DNA of 64,000 nt from contig NZ_BAAAFW010000014.1 in the NCBI RefSeq assembly GCF_039523735.1, forward strand, positions 62,001 to 126,000. The letters are read 5' to 3'. This document shows positions 36,063 to 45,129 of this stretch, one piece after another. Both the position numbers and the translations under genes were made by a program. This DNA is from Tatumella punctata (GTDB lineage Bacteria; Pseudomonadota; Gammaproteobacteria; Enterobacterales; Enterobacteriaceae). Below the pieces are notes generated by a model. It had not been told where the DNA came from. It did no database searches and saw nothing but the letters and a program-made list of their open reading frames with translations. Position 1 is the stretch's first letter. Each line of letters opens with the position of its first letter.

Positions 36063-36093
36063 TCAGTAGCCATATTCATCCGTAGCCATAAAG

Positions 36094-36124
36094 AAAGCCC
36101 CGCAGCCACTGGTTGCGGGGCTTT
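36094..36124 (+). terminator. Intrinsic terminator after ugd
   Basis: 11-bp stem AAAGCCCCGCA/TGCGGGGCTTT, 31 nt after the ugd stop; the 3' arm ends in TTT-A-CTTT. Confidence 0.8.
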
Positions 36125-36270
36125 ACTTTGACTCCCTCAATTACGCCGCAGTTGCCCGTCTGTCTGCCTGCCAGCATCCTTGCTGGTCTGGTGTCATCCG
36201 GTTGAAGGCGCTGACTGCTGGTTTAACGTCACAACTGAAAGTGTGTTCAGGTGTTATGACTGTTAACTTC

Positions 36271-36350
36271 TTACTGCTTACTGCTTACTGCTTACTGCTT
36301 ACTGCTTACTGCTTACTGCTTACTGCTTACTGCTTACTGCTTACTGCTTA
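36271..36350. repeat. Heptamer tandem repeat, (TTACTGC) x 11.4
   Basis: Eleven perfect copies of TTACTGC plus three bases, without interruption. It lies between the ugd terminator and the 3' end of the GH4 gene, outside recognised genes. A 74-codon plus-strand frame crosses it and would encode a 7-residue repeat (LLLTAYC), since three copies equal 21 bp; I regard that frame as incidental. Seven is not a multiple of three, so copy changes would shift any reading frame through it. Confidence 0.97.
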
Positions 36351-36413
36351 TTCTGCTGCTTTACTTAGTCTTCAGCGGTGGCCGTATCTCCCACTGCCAC
36401 CGTCACCGCAATC

Positions 36414-37805
36414 TCAGCCCTGATGTTGTCTGCGATCCGCCAGCAGCTGATCAACACACCGGGTATCGTCCGCCTGGGTGGCTTCGATACGGGCAATATC
36501 ATCACTGAACAGGGGCAGATATTTTTTATGGGCATAGAGTAACTGGTCGAGCAGTTGTCTGGCGTTATCACCGGCCCGGATCAGCGGGTTGATGGTAAAG
36601 GCATGCAGTGCCGCGCCATAGTCGCCACTGACCGCGGCCTCAATCACGGTCTGTTCCATGGCTTTCATCACCTGCAACATACCGCGTGCCGCAGGCGGGA
36701 ACGTACCCCAGTTGAGGGGTTCAGCCCCGTGGGAAGTAATAACAGAGGACACCTCAGCAATACTGTCATAGGGCAGGTCGCTGAGTGCACCATTGTTACG
36801 GGTACTGACCACCATCATTTTACGGCTGTCATTATAAATTGATTCAATCAGGTCACAGGCGGCATCGCTGTAGTGAGCGCCGCCACGATCTGCCAGCTCG
36901 GCCGGTTTCTGTTTCAGGTTCGGATCTTTATACAGTTCAAATAACCGCTGCTCGGTGGCTTTCACCACTTCGGCACGGGTGGCATAACCGGCAAAATCCT
37001 CTACCGCGTGTTCCAGCATCTGCTGTTCCAGATAATAGTAACGGTGGTAGCCGCAGGGCAGCAGACCGAGGTGACGGACCTGCTCAATATTAAACGGGAT
37101 CTGATGAATATTACGCAGCCCTTCATTCAGCTGCTGACCACCGTAGATGGCCTCCAGCAGACCGGCAGTATGTTCGGTGCCTTGCTTGTCCCATACCCGG
37201 TGCCAGTGGAAGTGGTTTAACCCGGCAAATTTAAAAAACAGAGCGTCTTCCGGCTGATTAAGCAGGCTGGTGGCCTGTTCAATATGGCTGAACGGGACAT
37301 TACACAGGCCGATGGTTTTTTCCCACTGGCCGTAACGGATAGCCGCCTCGGTGACCATTCCGGCCGGATTGGTAAAGTTAACCAGCCAGGCATTGGGGCA
37401 CTGCTGACGCATATCTTTAATAATATCGAGGATCACCGGAATGGTACGCAGGGCTTTCATGATGCCCCCGGCACCGTTAGTTTCCTGGCCCAGGTAACCA
37501 TGGGCTAAGGGGATACATTCATCCTTTAGCCTGGCATCCAGCAGCCCGACGCGGAACTGGGTGGTGACAAAGTCTGCATCTTTCAGGGCCGCTTTACGGT
37601 CCAGCGTCAGCCGGACCTGCCACGGCAGCCCGGCAGCCTCAATCATCCGGCGGGCCATATTACCGACAATCTCCAGCTTCTCTTGTCCTGCTTCAATATC
37701 GACCAGCCAGATCTCTTTCACCGGCAGTTTATCTTTACGCAGAATCAGTCCTTCAATCAGTTCCGGGGTATAACTGGAACCGCCGCCGATAGTCACTATT
37801 TTCAT
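36414..37805 (-). CDS. chbF: 6-phospho-beta-glucosidase, glycoside hydrolase family 4 (CelF/LicH type)
   Basis: 463 residues. It cleaves the phosphorylated disaccharide delivered by the PTS genes upstream, using NAD+ and a divalent metal. The Rossmann motif is MKIVTIGGGSSYTPEL. NFTNPAG at 143-149, the metal cysteine C168 in LCNVPFSHIE and H198 in GLNHFHWHR are the usual GH4 residues. The start ATG shares one base with the stop of the IIA gene (TAATG), so translation is coupled. I use chbF for the cellobiose-operon position; a LicH-like beta-glucoside specificity is equally possible. Confidence 0.85.
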   Translation of the reverse strand: MKIVTIGGGSSYTPELIEGLILRKDKLPVKEIWLVDIEAGQEKLEIVGNMARRMIEAAGLPWQVRLTLDRKAALKDADFVTTQFRVGLLDARLKDECIPLAHGYLGQETNGAGGIMKALRTIPVILDIIKDMRQQCPNAWLVNFTNPAGMVTEAAIRYGQWEKTIGLCNVPFSHIEQATSLLNQPEDALFFKFAGLNHFHWHRVWDKQGTEHTAGLLEAIYGGQQLNEGLRNIHQIPFNIEQVRHLGLLPCGYHRYYYLEQQMLEHAVEDFAGYATRAEVVKATEQRLFELYKDPNLKQKPAELADRGGAHYSDAACDLIESIYNDSRKMMVVSTRNNGALSDLPYDSIAEVSSVITSHGAEPLNWGTFPPAARGMLQVMKAMEQTVIEAAVSGDYGAALHAFTINPLIRAGDNARQLLDQLLYAHKKYLPLFSDDIARIEATQADDTRCVDQLLADRRQHQG

Positions 37806-38155
37806 TAGGCATCCTTTCTCTGTGAGTTGAGTGAATAAAACTTCTGGTATAACGCGACGATCTCTTCGGCCATTTCACGGCATAACATGGCATTCATAAT
37901 ATGGTCCTGGGCGTGCACCATAATCAGGCTGACCGGCACCCTGCCGGCACCTTCGTCCTCGCCGATCAGCCGGGTCTGCATATTGTGACACTGACTGGCC
38001 GCCGCGCCGGACTGTTGCAGAAAATCTTCTGCTTGCTGCCACTGGCTGTTGCGGGCTGCGCGTATGGCTTCCATGGCACAGGATTTCGATTCTCCGGCGC
38101 ACAGGATCAGGTTAATAATGGTCTCTTCATCTATTTCCATATCAGTTCTTTCCAT
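37805..38155 (-). CDS. chbA: PTS lactose/cellobiose-family subunit IIA
   Basis: 116 residues from ATG 38155 (ATGGAAAG), which is one base after the IIC stop; E. coli ChbA is also 116. All-helical IIA with phospho-histidine H81 in VSLIMVHAQDHIMN. It accepts phosphate from HPr and passes it to IIB. A longer frame from 38200 overlaps IIC and is not needed. Confidence 0.88.
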   Translation of the reverse strand: MERTDMEIDEETIINLILCAGESKSCAMEAIRAARNSQWQQAEDFLQQSGAAASQCHNMQTRLIGEDEGAGRVPVSLIMVHAQDHIMNAMLCREMAEEIVALYQKFYSLNSQRKDA

Positions 38156-38156
38156 A

Positions 38157-39443
38157 TCATTCTCCGCTGACGGTTTCTGCCGCCAGTAAACTGCGCTCAT
38201 AAAGCTTATAGAACGGGTAGTAGATCAGGGCTGAACTTAAGGTCAGCAGCACCACCAGTAAGGCGGCGTTAATATCCCAGCCGGTTGCCCAGGCTGCGCC
38301 TATCGGGCCGGGAGAGGTCCAGGGGGCGAGGGAAATGATATGGGCCACCAGTCCGTACTTAATGGCAAACCAGGCAATAATGGCGTTAACCATTGGCGTG
38401 AGGGTAAAAGGGATAAAAAACAGGGTGTTCATCACGATAGGTGAGCCAAAAATCACCGGCTCGTTAATATTAAACAGCGACGGGACCAGCGATATTTTAC
38501 CGATAGCCCGCAGATGGGCTGATTTGCTGCGCAGATAGAGCAGCACCAGCCCGATAGTCGCCCCGGAACCACCGAGGGTGACAAAAAACGACCAGAAAGG
38601 TTCGACAAAAATATTCTCTGCCGCCTGACCGCCGGCAATATTCATCTGATTCAGGCCAAGGTTCGTCAGCCAGAATGCCTGTAAAAAGCCGCCGACAATA
38701 TTGGCGCCATGGATCCCGGCAAACCACAGGATATGACAGATCAGTACCGCAATAATGACCGCCGGCAGTGAGTCAGAGGCGGATAACAGCGGGCTGAACA
38801 GGTCCATAATCGCCTGAGGGATCAGCATGCCGCTCAGGGATTGCACCGCGAGGCTGATCGGGAATAACAGCAGCAGTATCAGAGATAACGGAATCAGCTG
38901 GTTAAAGGATTTACGGATATTATCCGGCACCTGCTCCGGCAGCCGGATACCGATATTATGTTTATGCAGCCAGTAAGATATTTCTGTCACACTGACCGCG
39001 ACAATAATCGCGGTAAAGATACCGGAACCGCCGAGATAGCTGGCAGACATCACACCGTCGGTCAGGGGGCTGCAGACCAGCAAAAAAGCCACCAGTGACA
39101 GTAATGCGGTGTTCAGGGCTTCCATCCGGTAATGGCGGGCCAGTGCATAACCAATCGCCGGGCATATATAGACGGACATTATCCCCATAGTCATATTATA
39201 GGGCGTCAGCAGCTGTTGCTTATATTCTGCGGCAATATATAGCCAGCCACGGGCAATAAAAAAGTTATTCTGTTCAGAGAATGGCGGGTAGGCAAATATA
39301 AGCACAAAGGATCCGATAATCATAAATGGCATCACGGAAATAAAACCATCACGGATAGCCATGATATGTCTCTGGGCCGATATTTTTGCCGCCAGCGGCA
39401 GCATTACTTTTTCCAGCGCAGAAAAAATGCGATTAATATCCAT
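38157..39443 (-). CDS. chbC: PTS lactose/cellobiose-family subunit IIC
   Basis: 428 residues, about ten membrane helices. It moves the beta-glucoside across the inner membrane during phosphorylation. MPFMIIGSFVLIFAYPP near residues 39-55, FAGIHGANIVGGF near 242-254 and FNINEPVIFGSPIVMNTLFF near 328-347 are typical of CelB/ChbC. GGGGGA site before the ATG. Slightly shorter than E. coli ChbC (452). Confidence 0.9.
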   Translation of the reverse strand: MDINRIFSALEKVMLPLAAKISAQRHIMAIRDGFISVMPFMIIGSFVLIFAYPPFSEQNNFFIARGWLYIAAEYKQQLLTPYNMTMGIMSVYICPAIGYALARHYRMEALNTALLSLVAFLLVCSPLTDGVMSASYLGGSGIFTAIIVAVSVTEISYWLHKHNIGIRLPEQVPDNIRKSFNQLIPLSLILLLLFPISLAVQSLSGMLIPQAIMDLFSPLLSASDSLPAVIIAVLICHILWFAGIHGANIVGGFLQAFWLTNLGLNQMNIAGGQAAENIFVEPFWSFFVTLGGSGATIGLVLLYLRSKSAHLRAIGKISLVPSLFNINEPVIFGSPIVMNTLFFIPFTLTPMVNAIIAWFAIKYGLVAHIISLAPWTSPGPIGAAWATGWDINAALLVVLLTLSSALIYYPFYKLYERSLLAAETVSGE

Positions 39444-39459
39444 ATGTCCCCCGGCTGAA

Positions 39460-39759
39460 TTACATGGCTAATGCTGATTGCAGAACTTTATCACCGCGCA
39501 TCATTCCATAGTCCATTGCATCAATCACCGAGACGGGAATATTAAGAGGTGCCAGTTTTTCCTGAACTTCCGACAGTTTATATTTTACCTGTGGCCCGAG
39601 CAGGCAACAGTCAGTCTGTTGAAGGTTATCATCTAATTCATTGATACTGATGGCTTTGATATAAACATCGATCTGATTTTCACGGGCATACTTTTGCATG
39701 CGGGTGACCAGCATACTGGTCGACATTCCGGCGGCACAACACAGCAGTATATTTTTCAT
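39460..39759 (-). CDS. chbB: PTS lactose/cellobiose-family subunit IIB
   Basis: 99 residues from ATG 39759 (MKNILLCCAAGMSTSMLV). C8, followed by AAGMSTS, is the phospho-cysteine. First gene of the operon chbB-chbC-chbA-chbF. Neither chbR nor chbG is present next to it, so its control differs from E. coli, where ChbR requires deacetylated chitobiose. Start 39759 is preferred over 39777 by the family N-terminus. Confidence 0.88.
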   Translation of the reverse strand: MKNILLCCAAGMSTSMLVTRMQKYARENQIDVYIKAISINELDDNLQQTDCCLLGPQVKYKLSEVQEKLAPLNIPVSVIDAMDYGMMRGDKVLQSALAM

Positions 39760-40270
39760 AAACCATCCCTGAGTCAATGGACATTCATCCTGAATAAACA
39801 GTCACCGTTGCTGTTTATACACGCGCCGGTAATTCTATATTGTGCGTATAATCACACGCGGAGAAATATTTTATTTTCTTATGTCTGGTAATGATATTTA
39901 TCCGGGGACTGTAATTGATTTATTTAACCTGTCTGAATTACATGCTGTGTTATTAATTTCGGTTGATTTCTGACATTTTATTTTTATTACTCTGTTCTTT
40001 TTAAGACAGTAATAGTGCGGATAACCGGCAGACGGATATGTGCCGGTCACCGCAGTTAACAGGCCTGTAAAGCCGCTGGCAGGGGCACACAACCGCAGCA
40101 GGCAGGGCAGACTTTTGCACTCGCTGCAATAATGCTTTGCCGTAACCGCTATTTGATCTGTGGTACGGCTGTGCTTAACTGATCTGTATCACATTTTAGT
40201 GTTATCTGACGGTTCCCCGGGCTTGTCTGCTGCCACACGGGGAATTTCTATCATTATCACAGGAGTATGT
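39760..40270. promoter_or_regulatory. Divergent regulatory region: PTS operon / MFS gene
   Basis: 510 bp without genes. The PTS promoter lies at the left and the MFS promoter at the right. A perfect inverted repeat TGTAATT (39910-39916) and AATTACA (39936-39942) is a possible operator half-site pair. A half-site TCACA near 40190 could belong to a weak CRP site. Confidence 0.4.
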
Positions 40271-41437
40271 ATGCCCGTTGCGTTACTGGCTCTGGCGCTG
40301 AGTGCGTTTGCTATCGGAACCACCGAGTTTGTTATTATGGGATTACTGCCCGGGGTGGCAGAAAACCTGCATGTGTCGATCCCTTCGGCCGGGTGGCTGA
40401 TCAGTGGTTATGCGCTGGGGGTGGCAATAGGTGCGCCGGTAATGGCATTACTGACCGCCCGGTTACCACGTAAGCGAACCCTGTTGCTGCTGATGCTGAT
40501 TTTTATTGCCGGTAATCTGCTGTGTGCCACAGCTTCTGACTATCACCTGCTGATGGTAGCGCGTATTGTGACCGCCCTGTGTCACGGCGCATTTTTCGGT
40601 ATCGGGGCGGTGGTGGCTGCCAGCCTGGTCGCTCCGGGCCGGCAGGCATCGGCTGTGGCCTTAATGTTTACCGGGCTGACGCTGGCCAATGTGCTGGGGG
40701 TGCCGCTCGGGACCTGGTTTGGGCAGTTATATGGCTGGCGTTCCACTTTCTGGGCGGTCAGCGGCATCGGGGTGCTGGCGTTTATCGGGCTGATCCTCAG
40801 TCTGCCGGTCAACCGTGACGAAAAACCGGTCAATCTGGTGAGTGAGATTGCAGCCCTGAACAACGGCAGGCTGTGGTTATCATTACTGATGACGGTCTGT
40901 TTTGCCGCGGCGATGTTTGCTCTGTTCAGTTATATTGCCCCGTTGCTGTTACAGGTGACCGGGCTCAGCGAAAGCGGGCTTAGCTGGACCCTGTTTCTGG
41001 TCGGTGCGGGGCTGACCCTGGGGAATATTTTCGGCGGCTGGCTGGCCGATCGTAAACTGTCTTTCAGTTTACTGCTGAGTTTTACCCTGATGGCACTGTT
41101 TTCGCTGCTGTTCCGCTGGACCAGTGGCGGATTCTGGCTGGCAGAGATCACCCTGTTTATCTGGGCGTTAGCCACTTTTTCGACCGTACCGGCCCTGCAA
41201 ATTAACGTGGTACGTCACGGGAAGGAAGCACCGCACCTGGTATCGACCCTGAATATTTCGGCCTTTAATCTCGGTAACGCTATCGGTGCCTGGCTGGGCG
41301 GGGTAGTGATCAGTCAGGGGGCTGGCCTGACCTCAGTGCCGGTTGTGGCCGCGGTGCTGGCCGTCGCCGGTCTGCTGACCGCCGTGACCACTTTCCGTGG
41401 AGCGGCCGATAACAGCCCGCGTGAACTGCGTCAGTAA
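40271..41437 (+). CDS. MFS drug:H+ antiporter-1 family transporter, YdhP/AraJ-like
   Basis: 388 residues from ATG 40271, which has AGGAG 7 nt upstream (a longer frame to 40160 has none). Twelve hydrophobic helices; ALSAFAIGTTEFVIMGLLPG near residues 8-27 and LPRKRT in the loop after helix 2 are the DHA1 signatures. ARIVTALCHGAFFGIGAV near 99-116 resembles YdhP and AraJ. It probably exports sugars or toxic compounds; the substrate cannot be read from sequence. It ends 6 nt into the convergent lysR gene, so the two 3' ends overlap. Confidence 0.82.
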   Translation: MPVALLALALSAFAIGTTEFVIMGLLPGVAENLHVSIPSAGWLISGYALGVAIGAPVMALLTARLPRKRTLLLLMLIFIAGNLLCATASDYHLLMVARIVTALCHGAFFGIGAVVAASLVAPGRQASAVALMFTGLTLANVLGVPLGTWFGQLYGWRSTFWAVSGIGVLAFIGLILSLPVNRDEKPVNLVSEIAALNNGRLWLSLLMTVCFAAAMFALFSYIAPLLLQVTGLSESGLSWTLFLVGAGLTLGNIFGGWLADRKLSFSLLLSFTLMALFSLLFRWTSGGFWLAEITLFIWALATFSTVPALQINVVRHGKEAPHLVSTLNISAFNLGNAIGAWLGGVVISQGAGLTSVPVVAAVLAVAGLLTAVTTFRGAADNSPRELRQ

Positions 41438-42369
41438 GCTGGCGCGGGCGGTTGCAGTTGCTGTTCAATCTGCCGGGTAAATATCCCCGCCTGTTGTTGT
41501 AAATGACGGACAAAACTGCCGGTCAGGGCAGAGGCTGGCCGGTGCAGCGGCCGGATCAGACTGACGGTAAAAGGCACGCTGATACTGAACCGTCGCATCA
41601 CCACGCCGTGACCGGTGTAATCCAGTGCCGTCAGAGGATTAATAATCGACACACCAATAGCGGCTTTTACCATGGCACAGACCGAAGCCGCACTGTGGGT
41701 TTCCATCCGCAGCATGCGGCTGACCCCTTGTTCACGAAACAGGCTGTCCAGTAACTGACGGTAACTGTCATCTTTTGACAGGCTGATAAACGGCAGCCCG
41801 GCAAAATCCTGCGGGGTCAGCTGACTGCGTGCCGCCAGCGGGTGCTGTTCCGGCAGCACACAGACCTCGTCCACTGTCAGCAAGGGCAGCAGCTCGGTCC
41901 CGGCCGGACGCTGGCGGGTTTCCGTCAGCCCGAGGTCGTAACGCTGCGCCGACAGCCACTCTTCCAGTAACGGCGATTCACGGGGAATAATATTCATACT
42001 GACTGTCGGGTAACGTTCCAGAAACGGCTGACACAGGGCGGGCAGCAGTGACTGGGAAAAAGCCGGCAGGCAGGCGACTGAGAGTTCGGCCTGATGAAAG
42101 TCACCCAGCCCTTCGGCCGTTTCCCGTATTCTTTCCATGCCGTACCAGCTGCGTTCCACCTCTTCAAATAACCTGAGTGCCTGCACCGTCGGCTGCAGAC
42201 GGCCGCCGATACGGCTGAACAGGCTGACCGCCAGCTGTTGTTCAAAGCGAGCCAGTTCGCGGCTCAGTGTGGGCTGAGAGGTATGCAGAAATTCAGCGGC
42301 CCGGGTCAGGTTATCGCGGGTCATGATGGCGTGGAAAATTTCAATCTGCCGCCAGGTTATTTTTTGCAT
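41431..42369 (-). CDS. lysR: LysR, activator of lysA
   Basis: 312 residues from ATG 42369 (E. coli 311). N-terminal winged helix (LTRAAEFLHTSQPTLSRELA, about 21-40). Effector domain with SFSQSLL-like CLPAFSQSLLPAL, RYDLGLTETRQRP, ISLSKDDSYRQLLD and ALDYTGHGVVMRRFSI, closely following E. coli LysR. It activates the divergent lysA gene when diaminopimelate is present and lysine is low, and represses itself. A longer frame to 42462 would run over the operator region and is rejected. Confidence 0.93.
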   Translation of the reverse strand: MQKITWRQIEIFHAIMTRDNLTRAAEFLHTSQPTLSRELARFEQQLAVSLFSRIGGRLQPTVQALRLFEEVERSWYGMERIRETAEGLGDFHQAELSVACLPAFSQSLLPALCQPFLERYPTVSMNIIPRESPLLEEWLSAQRYDLGLTETRQRPAGTELLPLLTVDEVCVLPEQHPLAARSQLTPQDFAGLPFISLSKDDSYRQLLDSLFREQGVSRMLRMETHSAASVCAMVKAAIGVSIINPLTALDYTGHGVVMRRFSISVPFTVSLIRPLHRPASALTGSFVRHLQQQAGIFTRQIEQQLQPPAPAY

Positions 42370-42462
42370 CAGTGTATCTGTCCGTACCCGTGTACCTGCT
42401 GGCAGAGCGGGGAGAGTGAGTGGCGGTGGCTGAGAGCGTAGCGGGCGCGGCAGCCGACGCAA

Positions 42463-42485
42463 CTATCCATATCAAAAATGAATAG
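42463..42485. promoter_or_regulatory. LysR operator dyad between lysR and lysA
   Basis: CTATCCAT, seven bases, ATGAATAG: an inverted repeat with one mismatch, in the 193-bp gap between divergent lysR and lysA and about 78 bp before the lysA start. LysR-type activators bind such interrupted dyads with a T-N11-A core. Confidence 0.65.
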
Positions 42486-42562
42486 ATAACAGATGAAATG
42501 ATATTTTTCAATATGCATGGTCTGTGGCTTACTGTCTGTATCAGCACAGGAGAAGCGAACTT

Positions 42563-43831
42563 ATGCCACGCCCGTTAACCACCACCGATACCGCCCTTAA
42601 CCGGGATAATTTATTACCACTGGCACAACACTACCAGGGGCCGTTCTGGGCCTACGACGGCGATGTGATCCGCCGCCAGATTGCACGGCTTACGGATTTT
42701 GACGTGATCCGTTTTGCCCAGAAAGCCTGCTCGAATATTCATATTCTGCGGCTGATGCGTGCTGCCGGGGTAAAAGTTGACTCAGTTTCTCTCGGGGAAA
42801 TCGAACGGGCGTTAGTGGCCGGTTATCCGGCCGGCGGTGACGATATTGTGTTTACAGCCGATGTGCTGGATAACGCCGTATTGCAGCGGGTGGCAGAACT
42901 GAAGATTCCGGTCAATGCCGGTTCTGTGGATATGCTGCATCAGTTGGCGGCGGTGTCTGCCGGTCATCCGGTCTGGCTGCGGATTAACCCCGGCTTTGGT
43001 CATGGCCACAGTCAGAAAACCAATACCGGTGGCGAGAACAGTAAACACGGTATCTGGTATCAGCAGCTGGATGCGGCATTACAGGTGGTACAGGATAAGG
43101 GGCTGACGCTGGCCGGTTTGCATATGCATATCGGTTCCGGTGTCGATTACCAGCACCTGCAGCAGGTGTGTGATGCCATGGTTAGCCAGGTGATCAGCAG
43201 CGGCGCGGATGTACCGGCCATTTCTGCCGGCGGTGGTCTGTCGGTGCCTTACCATTATGCAGAGGATGAGATAGACCCGGCCCACTATTTCAGCCTGTGG
43301 GACGGAGCCCGTCAGCGGATTGCCGCACATCTCGGCCATCCGGTGACTCTGGAAATTGAACCCGGCCGTTTTCTGGTCGCCCAGTCAGGCGTGATGGTCA
43401 GCCAGGTGCGGGCCGTGAAACAGATGGGTAGCCGCCATTTTGTGCTGGTGGACGCCGGATTCAGTGACCTGATGCGTCCGGCGATGTACGGCAGCTACCA
43501 TGAAATTTCCCTGATGCCTGCCGACGGCAGCCCGCCGGATACCACCCGGTTGTGTGAGTCGGTTGTCGCCGGTCCCCTGTGTGAATCGGGTGATGTCTTT
43601 ACCCAGTTGGAAGGGGGGATGGTTGAACCGCGTTGGTTACCGGCGGCGAAGGTCGGCGATTATCTGGTATTTCATGATACCGGTGCTTACGGGGCTTCGA
43701 TGTCCTCGAACTACAATAGCCGGCCGCTGATCCCGGAAGTGTTATTTAGCGGCGGGAAAGTGCGTGAAATCCGCCGGGCTCAGACCATCGGTGAATTACT
43801 GGCGCTGGAATCCGATGTCGCGGGCGAATAA
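42563..43831 (+). CDS. lysA: Diaminopimelate decarboxylase LysA
   Basis: 422 residues (E. coli 420). PLP enzyme making L-lysine from meso-diaminopimelate. PLP lysine K54 in RFAQKACSNIHILR; HIGSG near residue 192 binds the phosphate; GPLCESGDVF near 347-356 carries the active-site cysteine from the other subunit. ATG 42563 has GGAGAAG upstream and fits the family; an upstream ATG at 42524 is not used. Activated by LysR. Confidence 0.95.
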   Translation: MPRPLTTTDTALNRDNLLPLAQHYQGPFWAYDGDVIRRQIARLTDFDVIRFAQKACSNIHILRLMRAAGVKVDSVSLGEIERALVAGYPAGGDDIVFTADVLDNAVLQRVAELKIPVNAGSVDMLHQLAAVSAGHPVWLRINPGFGHGHSQKTNTGGENSKHGIWYQQLDAALQVVQDKGLTLAGLHMHIGSGVDYQHLQQVCDAMVSQVISSGADVPAISAGGGLSVPYHYAEDEIDPAHYFSLWDGARQRIAAHLGHPVTLEIEPGRFLVAQSGVMVSQVRAVKQMGSRHFVLVDAGFSDLMRPAMYGSYHEISLMPADGSPPDTTRLCESVVAGPLCESGDVFTQLEGGMVEPRWLPAAKVGDYLVFHDTGAYGASMSSNYNSRPLIPEVLFSGGKVREIRRAQTIGELLALESDVAGE

Positions 43832-43837
43832 TCGTCG

Positions 43838-43856
43838 GCCGGGTCTTTAGCCCGGC
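43838..43856. terminator. Hairpin between convergent lysA and galR
   Basis: Perfect stem GCCGGG/CCCGGC with loop TCTTTAG, overlapping the galR stop. It may end both transcripts; there is no U-run. Confidence 0.45.
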
Positions 43857-44860
43857 GCGTCGTTACAGGTGGCCACCGAGTGACGGATCACCAGTGTCGG
43901 GTGGAACAGATGGGTGGTTTGCGGGGCTGGCTGCTGTTTTGATAATGCCAGTGCCAGCGAGGCAGCCTGCCGGGCCATGGTCACCACCGGATAACGGATG
44001 GTGGTCAGGCGCGGCCGCACATAGCGCGAAACCAGCACATCATCAAAGCCGATCAGCGACATCTGTCGCGGAACCTGAATACCGTTATCATTGAGGGCTG
44101 CCAGCGCCCCGGCCGCCATCGAGTCGTTATAACAGGCGACGGCGGTAAAGGCTTTCCCCTCCGCCAGCAAATGGATCATCGCCTGCTCACCGCCGGTTTC
44201 ATCCGGGTCACCGTAAGCAATCAGCTGCGGGTTTAGCGGAATCTGATGTTCGCTGAGCGCCCGGTAGTAGCCCTCCAGCCGGTCACTGGCATCGGAAATC
44301 GCATGGTCGGAACAGATAAACGCGATATTCTCATGGCCCTGCTGAATTAAATGGCGGGTTGCCAGCCAGCCACCGTAGTTATCATCCAGCGCCACACAGC
44401 GCTGCTCAAAGCCCGGCAGAATCCGGTTAATCAGTACGATACCGGGGATATGGCGCATCAGTTCTGAAAGTTCATCATCGGGAATTTTTTTGACATGCAG
44501 CACCAGGGCTTCGCACTGATGACGGATCAGCTGTTCGATGGCCAGCCGCTCCTGGTGCTCGTCATGATAGCCATTACCGATCAACAGAAAGTTATTGGTC
44601 TGGCTGGCGACCTCATCGACGGCCTTTACCATCGCGCCAAAAAACGGGTCGGAGACATCGGCGACGATCAGGCCGAGGGTGGCGGCGGTTTGTTGTGCCA
44701 GTGCGCGGGCATTGGCATTGGGCTGGTAATGCAGTTGCTGCATCGCGTCCTGCACGGCCTGACGTGAAGCGTCACTGGCTTTTGGCGAGTGGTTGAGTAC
44801 CCGGGAGACAGTGGCGACTGATACACCGGCCAGTCTGGCAACATCCTTTATGGTAGCCAT
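43847..44860 (-). CDS. galR: Galactose operon repressor GalR
   Basis: 337 residues from ATG 44860 (E. coli 343). LacI-family protein: N-terminal helix-turn-helix (ATIKDVARLAGVSVATVSRV, residues 2-21), hinge NARALAQQ, and a periplasmic-binding-like sensor for galactose. Identity as GalR, not GalS, rests on its place beside lysA and the omr RNA, as in E. coli. A GalR-type operator lies 13 bp before the start, so it represses itself. Confidence 0.9.
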   Translation of the reverse strand: MATIKDVARLAGVSVATVSRVLNHSPKASDASRQAVQDAMQQLHYQPNANARALAQQTAATLGLIVADVSDPFFGAMVKAVDEVASQTNNFLLIGNGYHDEHQERLAIEQLIRHQCEALVLHVKKIPDDELSELMRHIPGIVLINRILPGFEQRCVALDDNYGGWLATRHLIQQGHENIAFICSDHAISDASDRLEGYYRALSEHQIPLNPQLIAYGDPDETGGEQAMIHLLAEGKAFTAVACYNDSMAAGALAALNDNGIQVPRQMSLIGFDDVLVSRYVRPRLTTIRYPVVTMARQAASLALALSKQQPAPQTTHLFHPTLVIRHSVATCNDAPG

Positions 44861-44873
44861 TGGTTTTTTTTCC

Positions 44874-44889
44874 GGTAAAGCGTTTACAC
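44874..44889 (-). promoter_or_regulatory. GalR/LacI-family operator at the galR start
   Basis: On the minus strand it reads GTGTAAACGCTTTACC, nearly the palindromic gal operator (GTGTAAACG-N-TTACAC type). It lies directly before the galR ribosome site (CCGGA overlaps its edge), so binding would block transcription and probably ribosome access. Confidence 0.8.
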
Positions 44890-45117
44890 ATCGGGCCAGT
44901 GTTACGGAAAAGCGCATCCACTGCAAGGGAATAAGACGCAGCAGGGCCGCTGGCGGAGGCTGTCTGCGGCCGGTATTACCGGGCAGACCCCGGGGCAGGG
45001 TACGGCCGGCCGGCAGCGGCAGGATTATGTATTTAAAGCGTTAATCTCTAAATAGCTGCTTACATTTTGCGGACAACTGTTGCGTTTATGTTGTGGAGCC
45101 GCGCAGCCATTAACGGG

Positions 45118-45123
45118 TAGATT
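45118..45123 (+). promoter_or_regulatory. -10 element of the omr small RNA
   Basis: TAGATT with 6 nt to the expected 5' end. There is no good -35 at normal spacing, as expected for a promoter needing an activator; TTACATTTTGC near 45059-45069 resembles an OmpR half-site but this is weak. Confidence 0.55.
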
Positions 45124-45129
45124 AACAGT

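Noticed and set aside
36271..36350. Possible CRISPR array
   Set aside because: The units are 7 bp with no spacers; it is a simple tandem repeat.
36202..36423. 74-codon plus-strand frame across the heptamer repeat
   Set aside because: No ribosome site; the middle is only the LLLTAYC repeat forced by the DNA heptamer, and it overlaps the end of the GH4 gene.
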